Of a stretch of DNA of 54,549 bases, positions 17,409 through 26,375 are shown in pieces. Origin of the DNA: CAZWAP01 sp964632005 (GTDB lineage Bacteria; Planctomycetota; Phycisphaerae; Sedimentisphaerales; Anaerobacaceae). Under the pieces are notes generated by a model, which saw nothing but the letters and a program-made list of their open reading frames with translations, made no database searches and was not told the origin of the DNA. Made by a program: the position numbers and the translations under genes. Position 1 is the stretch's first letter; each line of letters begins with the position of its first letter. The DNA is taken from the NCBI GenBank assembly GCA_964632005.1, contig CAZWAP010000014.1:1-54549 (forward strand), written 5' to 3'.

Positions 17409-18566
17409 ATGGAGACGATATACTTCGACAACAATGCCACCACGAAAGTCGCCGAGGAAGTGTTCGAGGAGATGAGGCCGTATTTTTGCGAGCTTTACGG
17501 CAATCCTTCGAGTATGCACACGTTTGGTGGACAGGTCGCTCACAAGATCAACAAGGCACGCGAGCAGATCGCTTTTTTGCTGGGTTGTGAGCCCACCGAG
17601 GTCATTTTCACCAGCTGCGGGACGGAATCCGACAACGCCGCCATAAAGGGCACCCTTGCCGCCGTCCCGGACAAGCGAAGAGTCGTAACCACGCGGGTCG
17701 AGCATCCGGCGGTCCTGTCTGTCTGTCGGGACCTCGAGAACCGCGGCTACACGGTCGTCGAGCTCGGAGTGGACAGGCAGGGCCGACTTGACCTGGCTGA
17801 GTTGGAAGCCGCGATCGACGAGGATACCGCGCTGGTGACGATTATGTATGCCAACAACGAGACAGGAACGGTCTTTCCGGTGGAAAAGATAGCGGAAATC
17901 ACCGCCGGTAAAGGGGTCGTTTTCCACACCGATGCCGTCCAGGCCGTTGGAAAAATACCGCTGAACCTCGCGGAGAGCCAAATCGACCTGCTCAGCCTTT
18001 CGGGTCACAAGCTGCACGCCCCCAAGGGTATCGGTGTGCTTTATGTGCGCAAGGCTACACGCCTGGCGCCGTTTATGCTCGGAGGGCACCAGGAGGGCGG
18101 CCGGCGCGCGGGCACCGAAAACGTGCCGGGGATCATCGGCCTCGGCAAGGCCTGCGAGATAGCCGCAGAGAACATCGAGCAAGAGGCCACAAGGGTAAAA
18201 GCACTGCGCGATAAACTTGAGCACTCGATCCTTGAGACCTGCCCCGACTGCCGCGTCAATGGCGACGTCGAGAACCGCCTGCCGAACACGAGCAACATCA
18301 GCTTTGAGTACATTGAGGGCGAAGCAATCCTGCTTATGCTCGACAGATACGGCATCTGTGCAAGCTCAGGCTCGGCCTGCACCTCCGGCTCGCTCGAGCC
18401 TTCCCACGTGCTCCGCGCGATGGGCGTGCCGTTCACCGCGGCCCACGGCTCAATTCGCTTCAGCCTCAGCCGATACAATACCGAGGCCGAGATCGACTAC
18501 ACCATCGACAAGATGCCGCAAATCGTAAACCACCTGCGTGAACTTTCCCCGTTCGTAACCAAGTGA
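17409..18566 (+). CDS. nifS: Cysteine desulfurase NifS
   Basis: PLP enzyme taking sulfur from cysteine to NifU. The 385 residues match the family. It starts METIYFDNNATTKVAEEVFE. PLP features: TSCGTESDNAAIKG, HTDAVQAVGKIPL and the lysine in LSLSGHKLHAPKGIGV. The catalytic loop Cys is in CASSGSACTSGSLEPSHVL, followed by SIRFSLSRYNTEAEID. It lies 114 bases after nifU. With rrf2, cysK and cysE upstream, the operon couples synthesis of cysteine with its use as sulfur donor. Confidence 0.97.
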   Translation: METIYFDNNATTKVAEEVFEEMRPYFCELYGNPSSMHTFGGQVAHKINKAREQIAFLLGCEPTEVIFTSCGTESDNAAIKGTLAAVPDKRRVVTTRVEHPAVLSVCRDLENRGYTVVELGVDRQGRLDLAELEAAIDEDTALVTIMYANNETGTVFPVEKIAEITAGKGVVFHTDAVQAVGKIPLNLAESQIDLLSLSGHKLHAPKGIGVLYVRKATRLAPFMLGGHQEGGRRAGTENVPGIIGLGKACEIAAENIEQEATRVKALRDKLEHSILETCPDCRVNGDVENRLPNTSNISFEYIEGEAILLMLDRYGICASSGSACTSGSLEPSHVLRAMGVPFTAAHGSIRFSLSRYNTEAEIDYTIDKMPQIVNHLRELSPFVTK

Positions 18567-18608
18567 CTCCACCAAGCACTGGATTGCCCCTGTTGGGCCG
18601 GCGGGTTC

Positions 18609-19448
18609 TCAGCGGTGTTGCGCTCCGCGGTCTCGGCCTGACCTTCGAGGTGCCGGGACATATTCGACCGTCGGCTGACGACGAACAGGCTGCGGATACA
18701 GCTCCAGCAGCCGGAGGATTTTCTCGGGCATATCCGTGTTGACCGGAAGGCCGAGCTGTTGGGCTTCCTTGAAGGTTATCGGGTAGTCGTGGGTCCATTT
18801 GCCCGTGGAAAGCAGGTTGCTCAATTCATCCGCTTTTTCGGGCGACATCTTCTTCTCAAGGAGTTCTCGGAGGCTCTCTCGGACCTGAGCTATCGCCTTT
18901 TCCGCCTGGTCGGCGAGGATAACGGTCTGGTCGTCTATCTCCTTTATGGGTTTCTGGTCGATGACTTTAAGGATCGAGGCCGCGGCATATTGACCGATCT
19001 GTGGGTCAACGGGGCCGAGGGTGGCGTGCGGACTCATAACGATCTCGTCGGCGGCCAGGGCGATAAGTGTTCCGCCGGACATTGCATAGTGCGGGACGAA
19101 GACAGTTACCTTCGCCTTGTGATTGGCCAGAGCGCGGGCAATCTGCAAAGACGCAAGCACCAATCCGCCAGGCGTGTGAAGCACCAGGTCGATCGGTACA
19201 TCCGCGTCAGTCAGGTGTATGGCCCTGAGGACCTCTTCAGAGTCGTTAATGTCGATATAGCGGAAGATGGGAAAGCCGATGAGACTCATCGTTTCCTGTC
19301 TGTGAATCAGCAGGATAACCCGTGAGTTGCGCTGTTGCTCTATCACGCCCAGAAGCCTTTTTCTGGAGGCTTCAAGGAATTTCTGTCGTAATATCGGCTG
19401 GATTGCCGCCAGCATGAAGAAGAACCAGAAGAAGTCCATAGCTCCCAT
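18609..19448 (-). CDS. Membrane-anchored ClpP-class serine protease (SDH/SppA-like)
   Basis: About 279 residues. An N-terminal membrane segment (MDFFWFFFMLAAIQPIL) is followed by a crotonase/ClpP-fold domain of the serine dehydrogenase proteinase family (PF01972 type): SRVILLIHRQETMSLIGFP, DLVLHTPGGLVLASLQIARAL, the likely nucleophile Ser in PHYAMSGGTLIALAADEIVM and LGPVDPQIG. Despite the family name these are thought to be membrane peptidases like SppA/NfeD partners. The start at 19448 has GGAG seven bases upstream. It directly follows the rhomboid gene (17 bases), so two membrane proteases are co-expressed. Substrate unknown. Confidence 0.88.
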   Translation of the reverse strand: MGAMDFFWFFFMLAAIQPILRQKFLEASRKRLLGVIEQQRNSRVILLIHRQETMSLIGFPIFRYIDINDSEEVLRAIHLTDADVPIDLVLHTPGGLVLASLQIARALANHKAKVTVFVPHYAMSGGTLIALAADEIVMSPHATLGPVDPQIGQYAAASILKVIDQKPIKEIDDQTVILADQAEKAIAQVRESLRELLEKKMSPEKADELSNLLSTGKWTHDYPITFKEAQQLGLPVNTDMPEKILRLLELYPQPVRRQPTVEYVPAPRRSGRDRGAQHR

Positions 19449-19465
19449 ACGCATTCTCCAGTCCG

Positions 19466-20212
19466 TTAGAACCGTGACCAGGCGCCTCTTGGGCCATACT
19501 CTATGTTATTGCTGTACATCCTCACCCGGCGTCTCGGCCGAGCCACGAAGAGCCGGTGCAGCGCCGCCCCGCCGACGAAACCACCGATGTGGGCCCACCA
19601 GGCTACCCCGCCAGCAGCCGAGGAAGACGAGACCAACGCCAACGAGCCGCTGAAAAACTGTAGCAAGAACCAGATGCCCAGATAGAGGAAGGCTGGCATT
19701 ACGAAAAAGATCGGCCAGAACAAAAGCGGCACCAACACTATGATGCGGGAAGTGGGGAAGAATATGAAGTATGCCCCGAGCACGCCAGCTATTGCCCCGG
19801 AGGCCCCTATGGCCGGCACGGTTGAATTCGCGTTTGCCAGTACGTGTACGATTCCGGCCAGTATCCCGCAGACCAGGTAAAAGACAAGATACCTTATATG
19901 CCCCATGCGGTCCTCGACGTTGTCCCCGAATATCCACAAGCACCACATATTCGAGATTATGTGCACCCATCCACCGTGCAGGAACATACTTGTAAGAAAG
20001 GGCCAGAAGCTGTTCGTGGTCGGTCCCAGCTGGCAACCCCACCCCTCATAAGTGAACCTTGCCGGCACCACGCCCAGGCAGTAAATGACCTGCTCCAGGA
20101 AAGGCTCCGGAAGGGCAAGCTCTATAAAGAAAACGCAACAGTTGACCGTGATCAACAGCCAGGTAACGATCGGCACGTTCCTGCTGGGGATGCTGTCCTG
20201 TATCGGCAACAT
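19466..20212 (-). CDS. Rhomboid family intramembrane serine protease
   Basis: About 248 residues with six or more membrane segments. The rhomboid signatures are all present: PIVTWLLITVNCCVFF near the start, the HGGWVHIISNMWCLWIFGDNVED segment (oxyanion residues His and Asn), the catalytic GASGAIAGVLGAYF (Ser) and the catalytic His in HIGGFVGGAAL near the C-terminus. It cleaves transmembrane segments in the inner membrane; targets are unknown. The ATG at 20212 has AAGGGG eight bases upstream; the TTG at 20218 is less likely. Co-directional with the SDH-like protease immediately downstream. Confidence 0.95.
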   Translation of the reverse strand: MLPIQDSIPSRNVPIVTWLLITVNCCVFFIELALPEPFLEQVIYCLGVVPARFTYEGWGCQLGPTTNSFWPFLTSMFLHGGWVHIISNMWCLWIFGDNVEDRMGHIRYLVFYLVCGILAGIVHVLANANSTVPAIGASGAIAGVLGAYFIFFPTSRIIVLVPLLFWPIFFVMPAFLYLGIWFLLQFFSGSLALVSSSSAAGGVAWWAHIGGFVGGAALHRLFVARPRRRVRMYSNNIEYGPRGAWSRF

Positions 20213-20426
20213 ACACAAAACCCCTTAAACTGGGCGTTAGTTTAGCAGGTACGCCCTCTCGTATGCAACAGTTTGATAGCAATATTTTGGGTTGTGGAGA
20301 CACTGCAGCGGCCTGGCCGGAATGGAAGACCTGCCCCCCCGAGCCTGCCGTAAAGGCAGAAACCTCAGCGGCGCCGCCTCCGGCGGGTGTTGATTGCCAG
20401 CAGGCAACGCGCTATATGCGCAAATT

Positions 20427-20509
20427 GCCGAAGGAGGGAGTCGAACCCTCACCCTCTTGCGAGGACGGGATTTTGAATCCCGCGCGTCTGCCAATTCCGC
20501 CACTTCGGC
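20427..20509 (-). tRNA. tRNA-Leu (anticodon CAA)
   Basis: 83 bases with a long variable arm, as expected for class II tRNA. The acceptor stem GCCGAAG pairs with CTTCGGC. The anticodon stem is CGGGA/TCCCG with loop TTCAAAA (anticodon CAA, reading UUG). The T loop is TTCGACT. CCA is not encoded. A strong promoter lies upstream. Confidence 0.96.
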
Positions 20510-20524
20510 TTTCCTATGTGCCTA

Positions 20525-20553
20525 ATTATCGCCTCTCGGACGGACCTTGTCAA
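20525..20553 (-). promoter_or_regulatory. Promoter for tRNA-Leu(CAA)
   Basis: Minus-strand TTGACA (20553-20548) and GATAAT (20530-20525) with a 17-base spacer, 15 bases upstream of the tRNA. Near-perfect consensus. Confidence 0.82.
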
Positions 20554-20639
20554 CTCCGATCGACGGCAACGTTGGTACCTTTGCCCCGCCATCGCGGGCA
20601 GGCGACCGTACGCAAGTGCATTTATCCACGCCACTCGGA

Positions 20640-21740
20640 TCAGTAGGTAAGGAAGACGATATCTTCCGGTATCGCAACCACGTCGCGGTGCTTCGGGCCG
20701 AGGCTCCTTCGGATCTCGCTGCTGTGCTTGCCGGCAAGTGCTGTGAGTTGTGAGCTGCTGAGGTTCGTTACGGCTTTTGCCTCGTTGTTTAGCATCACCA
20801 CGTCGCCGGCTTTGAATGAGCCTTCCACGGCCGCTACGCCGCTGGGAAGGAGGCTCTTGTGGTTTCGCAACGCCGTCATCGCGCCGGCGTCGATGTGGAT
20901 TGTGCCGGCCGGCCTGCTGTTGAGTATCCACCTTTGGCGGTTACCCAGCTTCCTGGTGGGCATAAAGACCGTGCCGACCTGCTCTCCGGCGATGATTCTA
21001 CCTATGACGTTCTTGAGCCTGCCGTGGGCCAGGACGATCCGACAGCCGGCGTTCGAGGCAATCTTGGCCGCCTCGATTTTCGTCTTCATCCCGCCAGTGG
21101 CATAGGGGCTGCCCTTGCCGCCGGCGGTCCTGGCGATGTGGTCGGTTATTTCGTAAACAACCGGTATCGGCCGGGCGTCGGCAAACTTGCGCGGGTTCTT
21201 GTCGTAAAGAGCATCGATATCCGACAGCATTATCAGCAAATCCGCATCGATCTTGCTCGCAACCAGCGCGCTGAGCCGGTCGTTATCACCAAACGCAGTG
21301 CCGATCTCGTCCGTGCTCACGCAGTCGTTCTCGTTCAGAATAGGCACCACCCCCAGCTTCAGCAGCGTCTCGATCGAATTGCGAAGGTTAAGGTAGGTCT
21401 TTCTGTTGTTGAAAACCTCGGCCGTCAGGAGCACCTGCGCGACGGTGATCCCCTCCCGCAGAAAGGACCGGCGATACTCCTGCATCAACAGCGGCTGCCC
21501 AATGGCCGCGCACGCCTGCCGCATCTTCATCCCACGCACCTTGCCCTGCAGTTTCAACTGCCCGGCCCCCATGCCTATCGCGCCCGAGGTGATTATCACC
21601 ACCTCTCTGCCGGCCTTGACGAGCTGGCCGAGCTGGCGTGCGATTCTCCGGACATAGGTAGCATCAATGCCCTCGTTCTTGGTCAGGACGTTTGTGCCAA
21701 TCTTGACCGCTATTCGCTTTGCTTTGCCGAAATCGCGCAT
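20640..21740 (-). CDS. proB: Glutamate 5-kinase
   Basis: First step of proline synthesis: ATP-dependent phosphorylation of glutamate. The 366 residues fit the long form. Residues about 1-260 are an amino acid kinase domain (AVKIGTNVLTKNEG, VVIITSGAIGMGAGQL, VPILNENDCVSTDEI, GDNDRLSALVASKI, TGGMKTKIEAAKIA). Residues about 275-360 are a C-terminal PUA domain (GTIHIDAGAMTALRNHKSLL). Activity is normally inhibited by proline through the kinase domain. The gene is not beside proA; proC is at 5.2-6.0 kb. The start has no obvious Shine-Dalgarno. Confidence 0.97.
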   Translation of the reverse strand: MRDFGKAKRIAVKIGTNVLTKNEGIDATYVRRIARQLGQLVKAGREVVIITSGAIGMGAGQLKLQGKVRGMKMRQACAAIGQPLLMQEYRRSFLREGITVAQVLLTAEVFNNRKTYLNLRNSIETLLKLGVVPILNENDCVSTDEIGTAFGDNDRLSALVASKIDADLLIMLSDIDALYDKNPRKFADARPIPVVYEITDHIARTAGGKGSPYATGGMKTKIEAAKIASNAGCRIVLAHGRLKNVIGRIIAGEQVGTVFMPTRKLGNRQRWILNSRPAGTIHIDAGAMTALRNHKSLLPSGVAAVEGSFKAGDVVMLNNEAKAVTNLSSSQLTALAGKHSSEIRRSLGPKHRDVVAIPEDIVFLTY

Positions 21741-22056
21741 CTTGGAGTCGCTGAATTGGGGTCCTCGGGGCTATTGTCCTGTGTGTTCTTGAAGCCTGTC
21801 GGTTTCCGGCAGCCCAGACGGCCAGTCAAATATACCGTCATTATAGCTGCCAGCTCGCCTGTGGCAACAAGATGCCGGACGTAATCCTGCCGCCCCGAGA
21901 AGAGCGCCAGGCTGGGCGATGGCACGCAATTGCCACGGCTGAGAAGAACCACGAAGTTCTTTTCCCGGGATTCGCGAATTTCCCCGGCCTTGAGCAAAGA
22001 GACTTCCATAAAGACCGGCCGTTCTTTCTCAAGACGGCCAGTGCCTCCTGCCGCGC

Positions 22057-22632
22057 TTAGGCGGTTATTTTCTTGAGCAGCCAGGCCATATTCCGGCCGA
22101 GCAGTTCCATCGTTTGGAGCCCCTCTTCGTCCTCCTTGACTTCTCCCTTGTCGCGGCCGAACCCCATATTCCAGTACGATGAGCCGGGGATTATCATCTC
22201 GCTTATCAGGAAGAAGTGGTTGATCGTGTCGAAGGCGTGGATTGAGCCTGCCCTGCGGACGGCGACGACGGCCGCCCCGACCTTGCCCCGCAACATATTG
22301 TCGTTGGCCCTGGCCACCAGGCCGGCCCGGTCGATCAGCGCCTTGAGCTCGGCCGTGACATCCGCGAAGTACGTCGGGCTGCCTAAGATGATGCCGTCGG
22401 CCTCGAGCATCTTGGCAATACAGTCGTTCAGGGCATCATCGGTAACCGCACATTTCTTGTCCTTGTTGTCGAAGCACTTGTAGCACGCGGTGCAGCCTCG
22501 GATTTTCCGGCCTGCCAGCTCAACGCTCTCGGTTTGTATGCCGTGCTTGCCGAGCTCCTGAAGTACCTGGTTCAGCAGGATGGCGGTGTTCCCGTTCTTG
22601 CGGGCGCTGCCGTTGAAGGCTATGACTTTCAT
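22057..22632 (-). CDS. Flavodoxin-fold NADPH-dependent FMN reductase / iron-sulfur flavoprotein-like
   Basis: 191 residues. It begins MKVIAFNGSARKNGNTAILL, the FMN phosphate loop of this family. A compact cysteine motif follows, GCTACYKCFDNKDKKC (CX2CX2CX7C, about residues 47-61), like the cluster motif of iron-sulfur flavoproteins. ADGIILGSPTYFADVTAELK is the second flavin loop. It probably shuttles electrons; a cluster is suggested by the four Cys but not proven. The ATG at 22632 is preferred, since the frame upstream has no protein-like sequence. It is divergent from hflK. Confidence 0.88.
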   Translation of the reverse strand: MKVIAFNGSARKNGNTAILLNQVLQELGKHGIQTESVELAGRKIRGCTACYKCFDNKDKKCAVTDDALNDCIAKMLEADGIILGSPTYFADVTAELKALIDRAGLVARANDNMLRGKVGAAVVAVRRAGSIHAFDTINHFFLISEMIIPGSSYWNMGFGRDKGEVKEDEEGLQTMELLGRNMAWLLKKITA

Positions 22633-23026
22633 AGTACCGTCTCCAGATTCTGTGCGGTTTTGGTGATAGTTCTTAATCCAAGGTGCAGATTCTAACCCTT
22701 CCGCCTCGGGTAGGCAAGCAGCGATTCGCCCGCATTTGGCAGGCGCGGACGCGACGCCGGATCGTCGAGGATTTTTGTCTTGGTTTTGAAAGGCGGTATG
22801 ATAGAATTGCCCCGGTAGCCGCCGGCGGGTCGCGACAGGCGTTCCGCAGCACCCACTACCACGCCGCAACGTTCGCCTGCGGCGGATTGTTTTAGATTCT
22901 GGTGATTCGGGCTGCGATGGTCATATCTTGGGTTTAACGCTAAGACGGGCGGTTGTGTGATATCGCCTTGTAGATAGCGCTTTAGACAAGGTTTCACTGC
23001 GGCATTTACTGGGTGTAGGATTGATG
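22633..23026. other. Divergent intergenic region, flavoprotein / hflK
   Basis: About 390 bases between divergent genes; it should hold both promoters. I see no clear consensus pair, RNA gene or repeat. AGGA at 23017-23020 is the likely ribosome site of hflK. Confidence 0.35.
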
Positions 23027-24133
23027 ATGGAGATGAACGATTTTATAGACCGGGTCGGCGCGCGCCGGGGACGAGACTACTTCTGGATAGCCTGGAAATT
23101 GGTTCAGGCCGCGGCCGTGGTGATCGTCGTGGGCGTGGGGCTGGCCACCTCCATCTACACGGTGCCGACGGATTCCAACGGAGTGGTCAAGAGATTCGGC
23201 AAATACGAGCGAACCTCCGAGCCCGGGATGCACATCAAGATCCCGTTCTGGGTAGAGACTGTTGCTGTGGTGCCGGTACGCAAGGTGCAGAAGGAGGAGT
23301 TCGGCTTCAGAACGCTCAAAGCAGGTGTCGATTCACGCTATCTGGGTGTCGAGGAAATAGAGGCGAGGCGGACGAGCGTGCAGGACTTGTTGAACCTGAT
23401 TCGCGAAAGCGGTGAACGAGTATCCCGGCGGTCGTCCGGTGAATTAGCGGAACGCGCCAGGCAAATACTTCGCTCGGAGTACGTGATGCTCACCGGAGAC
23501 CTGAACATAGTCGATGTCGAGTGGATTGTTCAGTTCAAGATAAAGAACGCCAGGAATTATCTGTTCAACGTTCGTAAACCGCGTGCGACGATTCGCGATG
23601 CCAGCCAAGCGGTGATGCGACAGCTCATAGGCAACGGCAGCGTGGATGAGGCCATAACGATAGGGAGAATCGAAAACGAGATAGCAGCCAAGGAAATGCT
23701 CCAGAGGCTTCTTGACGAGTATGAAACGGGCATCCATATCGTCGCAGTCAAGCTGCAATCCTGCAACCCGCCATTGAAGGTCAGGCCGGCGTTCAACGAG
23801 GTCAACAAGGCACTGCAGCAGAAAGAGCAACGGATCAACGAGGCGATGAAGCAATATAACGAGGCTATACCCAGGACGCGGGGCGAGGCGAAAAAGCTCG
23901 TCGAGACGGCCAAAGGCTACGCGGCCGAGCGCGTCAACAGGGCCAAAGGCGACGTCGCAAAGTTTGAGAAGATATACCGACAGTACAGGCAGGCCCCCGA
24001 TATCACCAGGCAGCGAATGTACCTGGAGACGATGATGGAACTTCTGCCGAAGATACCGGAGAAGTGGATCATCGAGCAGGCCGGGGCCGAGGGCGGAATC
24101 CTGCTGAGGCTGGATATGGACGAAGAAAAATGA
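23027..24133 (+). CDS. hflK: SPFH protein HflK-like
   Basis: About 368 residues, a prohibitin-like membrane protein that with HflC forms large cages around FtsH-type proteases in the inner membrane. One N-terminal membrane segment (AWKLVQAAAVVIVVGVGLAT) is followed by the SPFH/Band 7 domain: YTVPTDSNGVVKRFGKYERT, PGMHIKIPFWVETVAVVPVRKVQKEEFGF, MLTGDLNIVDVEWIVQFKI. A long helical part with AEGYA-like AKGYAAERVNRAKGD follows. Several in-frame starts exist (23021 TTG, 23024, 23027, 23033); AGGA is six bases before 23027. Its stop overlaps an ATG of the next frame, implying coupling with hflC. Confidence 0.93.
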   Translation: MEMNDFIDRVGARRGRDYFWIAWKLVQAAAVVIVVGVGLATSIYTVPTDSNGVVKRFGKYERTSEPGMHIKIPFWVETVAVVPVRKVQKEEFGFRTLKAGVDSRYLGVEEIEARRTSVQDLLNLIRESGERVSRRSSGELAERARQILRSEYVMLTGDLNIVDVEWIVQFKIKNARNYLFNVRKPRATIRDASQAVMRQLIGNGSVDEAITIGRIENEIAAKEMLQRLLDEYETGIHIVAVKLQSCNPPLKVRPAFNEVNKALQQKEQRINEAMKQYNEAIPRTRGEAKKLVETAKGYAAERVNRAKGDVAKFEKIYRQYRQAPDITRQRMYLETMMELLPKIPEKWIIEQAGAEGGILLRLDMDEEK

Positions 24134-24201
24134 TGCGCCGGCTGAACGTGCCGCACCGACGCTTCGGAATCGTGATTCTGCTGCCGGAAAGGTACACGCC
24201 T

Positions 24202-25281
24202 ATGGACAGACAAAAACGCAAGGGAAAGATAACTTGGCTCGGGTTGGTCGGGGCCGTTGTGGTCGGAGCCCTGGTCCTGTCGTCCTCGATATACGTTGTG
24301 GACCAGTCGCAACAGGCGCTCGTTACGCAGTTTGGCAAGCCGGTACGGGTGATTATTAATCCCATAGAAGGTCCGCAGAGGCAACAGACCCTGCAAAAAC
24401 TGCGGGACAGGTACGCCGCCGAGGGCATATCCGTGGCCGAAGGGGCAGGGCTGAGATTCAAGGTCCCTTTTGTCCAGTCCGTCAGGAAGTTTGAACGCAG
24501 GCTGCTGAGGTGGAACGGTTATCCGGAGCAGATTCCTACCAAGGATAAGAAGTACATCTGGGTAGACTGCACCGCCAGGTGGTACATCGAAGACCCGCTG
24601 TTGTTTTTCAGGTCCGTGGGGACCGAGGAGCAAGCCCACGCCAGGCTGGATGACATCATCGATTCGAGCACCAGGAACTCTATAACCAAGAGAGACCTCA
24701 TCGAGATAGTGCGGACGGATAATCGCCCTATGAGAGTGGCCGAGAAGGAGCTGCAAGAGACGATAAAGGTCGGAAAGGTGCAGGAGGGTAGGCCGAAAAT
24801 AGTGGCCGAGATAACCGAGGCTTCGAGCAAGGCGTGCGAGGAGTATGGAATAAGCATCCACAGCTCGGGGATCTTAGTCAAGGGCCTTACCTACGTCCAG
24901 GGCGTCAAGGAAAAAGTGGAGGAAAGGATGATAGAGGAGAGGCTCAGGATCGCCAAGAAATATACCTCGGAGGGTGAGGGTGAATTCGAAAAGATTATGG
25001 GCGACAAGGACAGAGAGGTCAGAACAATTATGTCGGAGGCATACAAGACCGCCAAGGAAATTGAGGGAGATGCGGACGCCGAGGCCATAAAGCTGTATGC
25101 AGAGAGCTTCAGCAAAGATCCGGATTTCTATAGATTCTGGAAGACGCTTGAACTGTATGAACAATCCCTGGGTTCGGGAAAGACAAGGCTGATCCTGGGG
25201 ACGGACAATCCTCTTCTTGAGATAATAAAGGGCGAGCTGGGCAGCAAGTCGGAGCCTGAGGGCGCCGGGGTTTCTGAATGA
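24202..25281 (+). CDS. hflC: SPFH protein HflC-like
   Basis: About 359 residues, partner of HflK in the membrane. It starts with a basic stretch and one membrane segment (ITWLGLVGAVVVGALVLSS), then SPFH: YVVDQSQQALVTQFGKPVRV, GLRFKVPFVQSVRKFERRLL, KKYIWVDCTARWYIEDPLLF. The C-terminal helix contains IMSEAYKTAKEIEGDADAEA and an FYRFWKTLELYEQSL segment characteristic of HflC. An alternative ATG at 24130 overlaps the hflK stop as ATGATG; the sequence between 24130 and 24202 looks less protein-like, so the start is open. FtsH itself is not in the window. Confidence 0.92.
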   Translation: MDRQKRKGKITWLGLVGAVVVGALVLSSSIYVVDQSQQALVTQFGKPVRVIINPIEGPQRQQTLQKLRDRYAAEGISVAEGAGLRFKVPFVQSVRKFERRLLRWNGYPEQIPTKDKKYIWVDCTARWYIEDPLLFFRSVGTEEQAHARLDDIIDSSTRNSITKRDLIEIVRTDNRPMRVAEKELQETIKVGKVQEGRPKIVAEITEASSKACEEYGISIHSSGILVKGLTYVQGVKEKVEERMIEERLRIAKKYTSEGEGEFEKIMGDKDREVRTIMSEAYKTAKEIEGDADAEAIKLYAESFSKDPDFYRFWKTLELYEQSLGSGKTRLILGTDNPLLEIIKGELGSKSEPEGAGVSE

Positions 25282-26375
25282 GCGCCGCTATGGGGGTCAT
25301 CGTTTTTTCCATTCTTGCGTTCGGCCCGGTTTGCTCCGGTGCCAGCCGGCAGGGCAGCGGCAAAGTCTTTATCTTTCGGGGCACCAGCGATGCGTCCGCG
25401 GCCGTGGCGCTGGGCAAGGATATGTTTATCGTGGCCGATGACGAGAACAACATACTGAGGGTGTACAGGATGGGTGCCGCGATGCCCGTGTACTCGTACA
25501 ACATAAGCGGCTTTCTTGAGACCGAAGCAGAGCACCCGGAAGCGGACATCGAAGGCGCCACGAGGGTGGGCAGCCGCATCTACTGGATTAGCTCGCACGG
25601 CAGGAACAAGGACGGCAAGCTGCGGCCCAATCGGTACCGCTTTTTTGCCACCGACGTCCAGATCAGGGGCGTCAATGTGGAGATTCGGCCGGTTGGTAAG
25701 CCCTGCAAGATTCTAGCCCGCAGTATGCTCTCGGCCGGCGGGCTTGCTGGTCTGGGCCTGCGCAGGGCCACTATGCTCTCAGCAGCTCTCTCGAAAAGGG
25801 AGAGGGAACGGCTGGCGCCGAAGAGGGAGGGCTTGAACATCGAGGCGCTTTTCGCTTCGGGCCACGGCAGGACCATTTACATCGGCTTTCGCAACCCCCG
25901 GCCCCTCGATAGGGCTACGGGGCGACGTTGCGCGCTCGTGGTACCGCTGGAAAACCCCTCGGACGTCGTCGAACGAGGCGCTCGGCCGCTCTTCGGCCGG
26001 CCGATACTCTGGGACCTCGGCGGGCTGGGCATACGGGCCGTAGAGTACTCCTCGTTCCACGGGGCCTATTTCGTCGTTGCAGGGGCCCACGATGCCAGTC
26101 CGCTATTTGCGATGTACCGCTGGTCGGGCCTGGAAAGTGAAAAGCCCCAACCGATCTGTCAATTAGGCCAGACCAACTTCACCCCGGAGACACTGGTAGT
26201 ATTCAGCGATTCGGAGAGGGTGCTGTTGCTCAGCGATGACGGCAGCATACCCGTCAGTGTCTTTGGCCCATCCGAGTGCATACAGGGCAAGCTTAACGAG
26301 GACGGCACGTGTCCAAATAAGTACCTTTTGGACCCGCAGAAGAAGACCTTTCGCGCCGTCTGGTTCAAGCCTTGA
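25278..26375 (+). CDS. DUF3616-type secreted protein
   Basis: 365 residues. An N-terminal signal peptide is likely (VIVFSILAFGPVCSGA). The body resembles DUF3616 proteins: FRGTSDASAAVALGKDMFIVADDENNILRVY, then EADIEGATRVGSRIYWISSHGRNKDGKLRPNR, then AEGLxIEALF-like GLNIEALFASGHGRTIYIGFRNPRP and a C-terminal LGGLGIRAVEYS. It is probably a beta-propeller-like extracytoplasmic protein of unknown function. The ATG overlaps the hflC stop by four bases (ATGA), so it is translationally coupled to hflC. That pairing is unusual in my knowledge and suggests an envelope role. Confidence 0.8.
   Translation: MSAAMGVIVFSILAFGPVCSGASRQGSGKVFIFRGTSDASAAVALGKDMFIVADDENNILRVYRMGAAMPVYSYNISGFLETEAEHPEADIEGATRVGSRIYWISSHGRNKDGKLRPNRYRFFATDVQIRGVNVEIRPVGKPCKILARSMLSAGGLAGLGLRRATMLSAALSKRERERLAPKREGLNIEALFASGHGRTIYIGFRNPRPLDRATGRRCALVVPLENPSDVVERGARPLFGRPILWDLGGLGIRAVEYSSFHGAYFVVAGAHDASPLFAMYRWSGLESEKPQPICQLGQTNFTPETLVVFSDSERVLLLSDDGSIPVSVFGPSECIQGKLNEDGTCPNKYLLDPQKKTFRAVWFKP

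Noticed and set aside
16428..18566. Nitrogen fixation island
   Set aside because: nifU and nifS are present, but no nifHDK or related genes; the pair most likely serves general Fe-S assembly.
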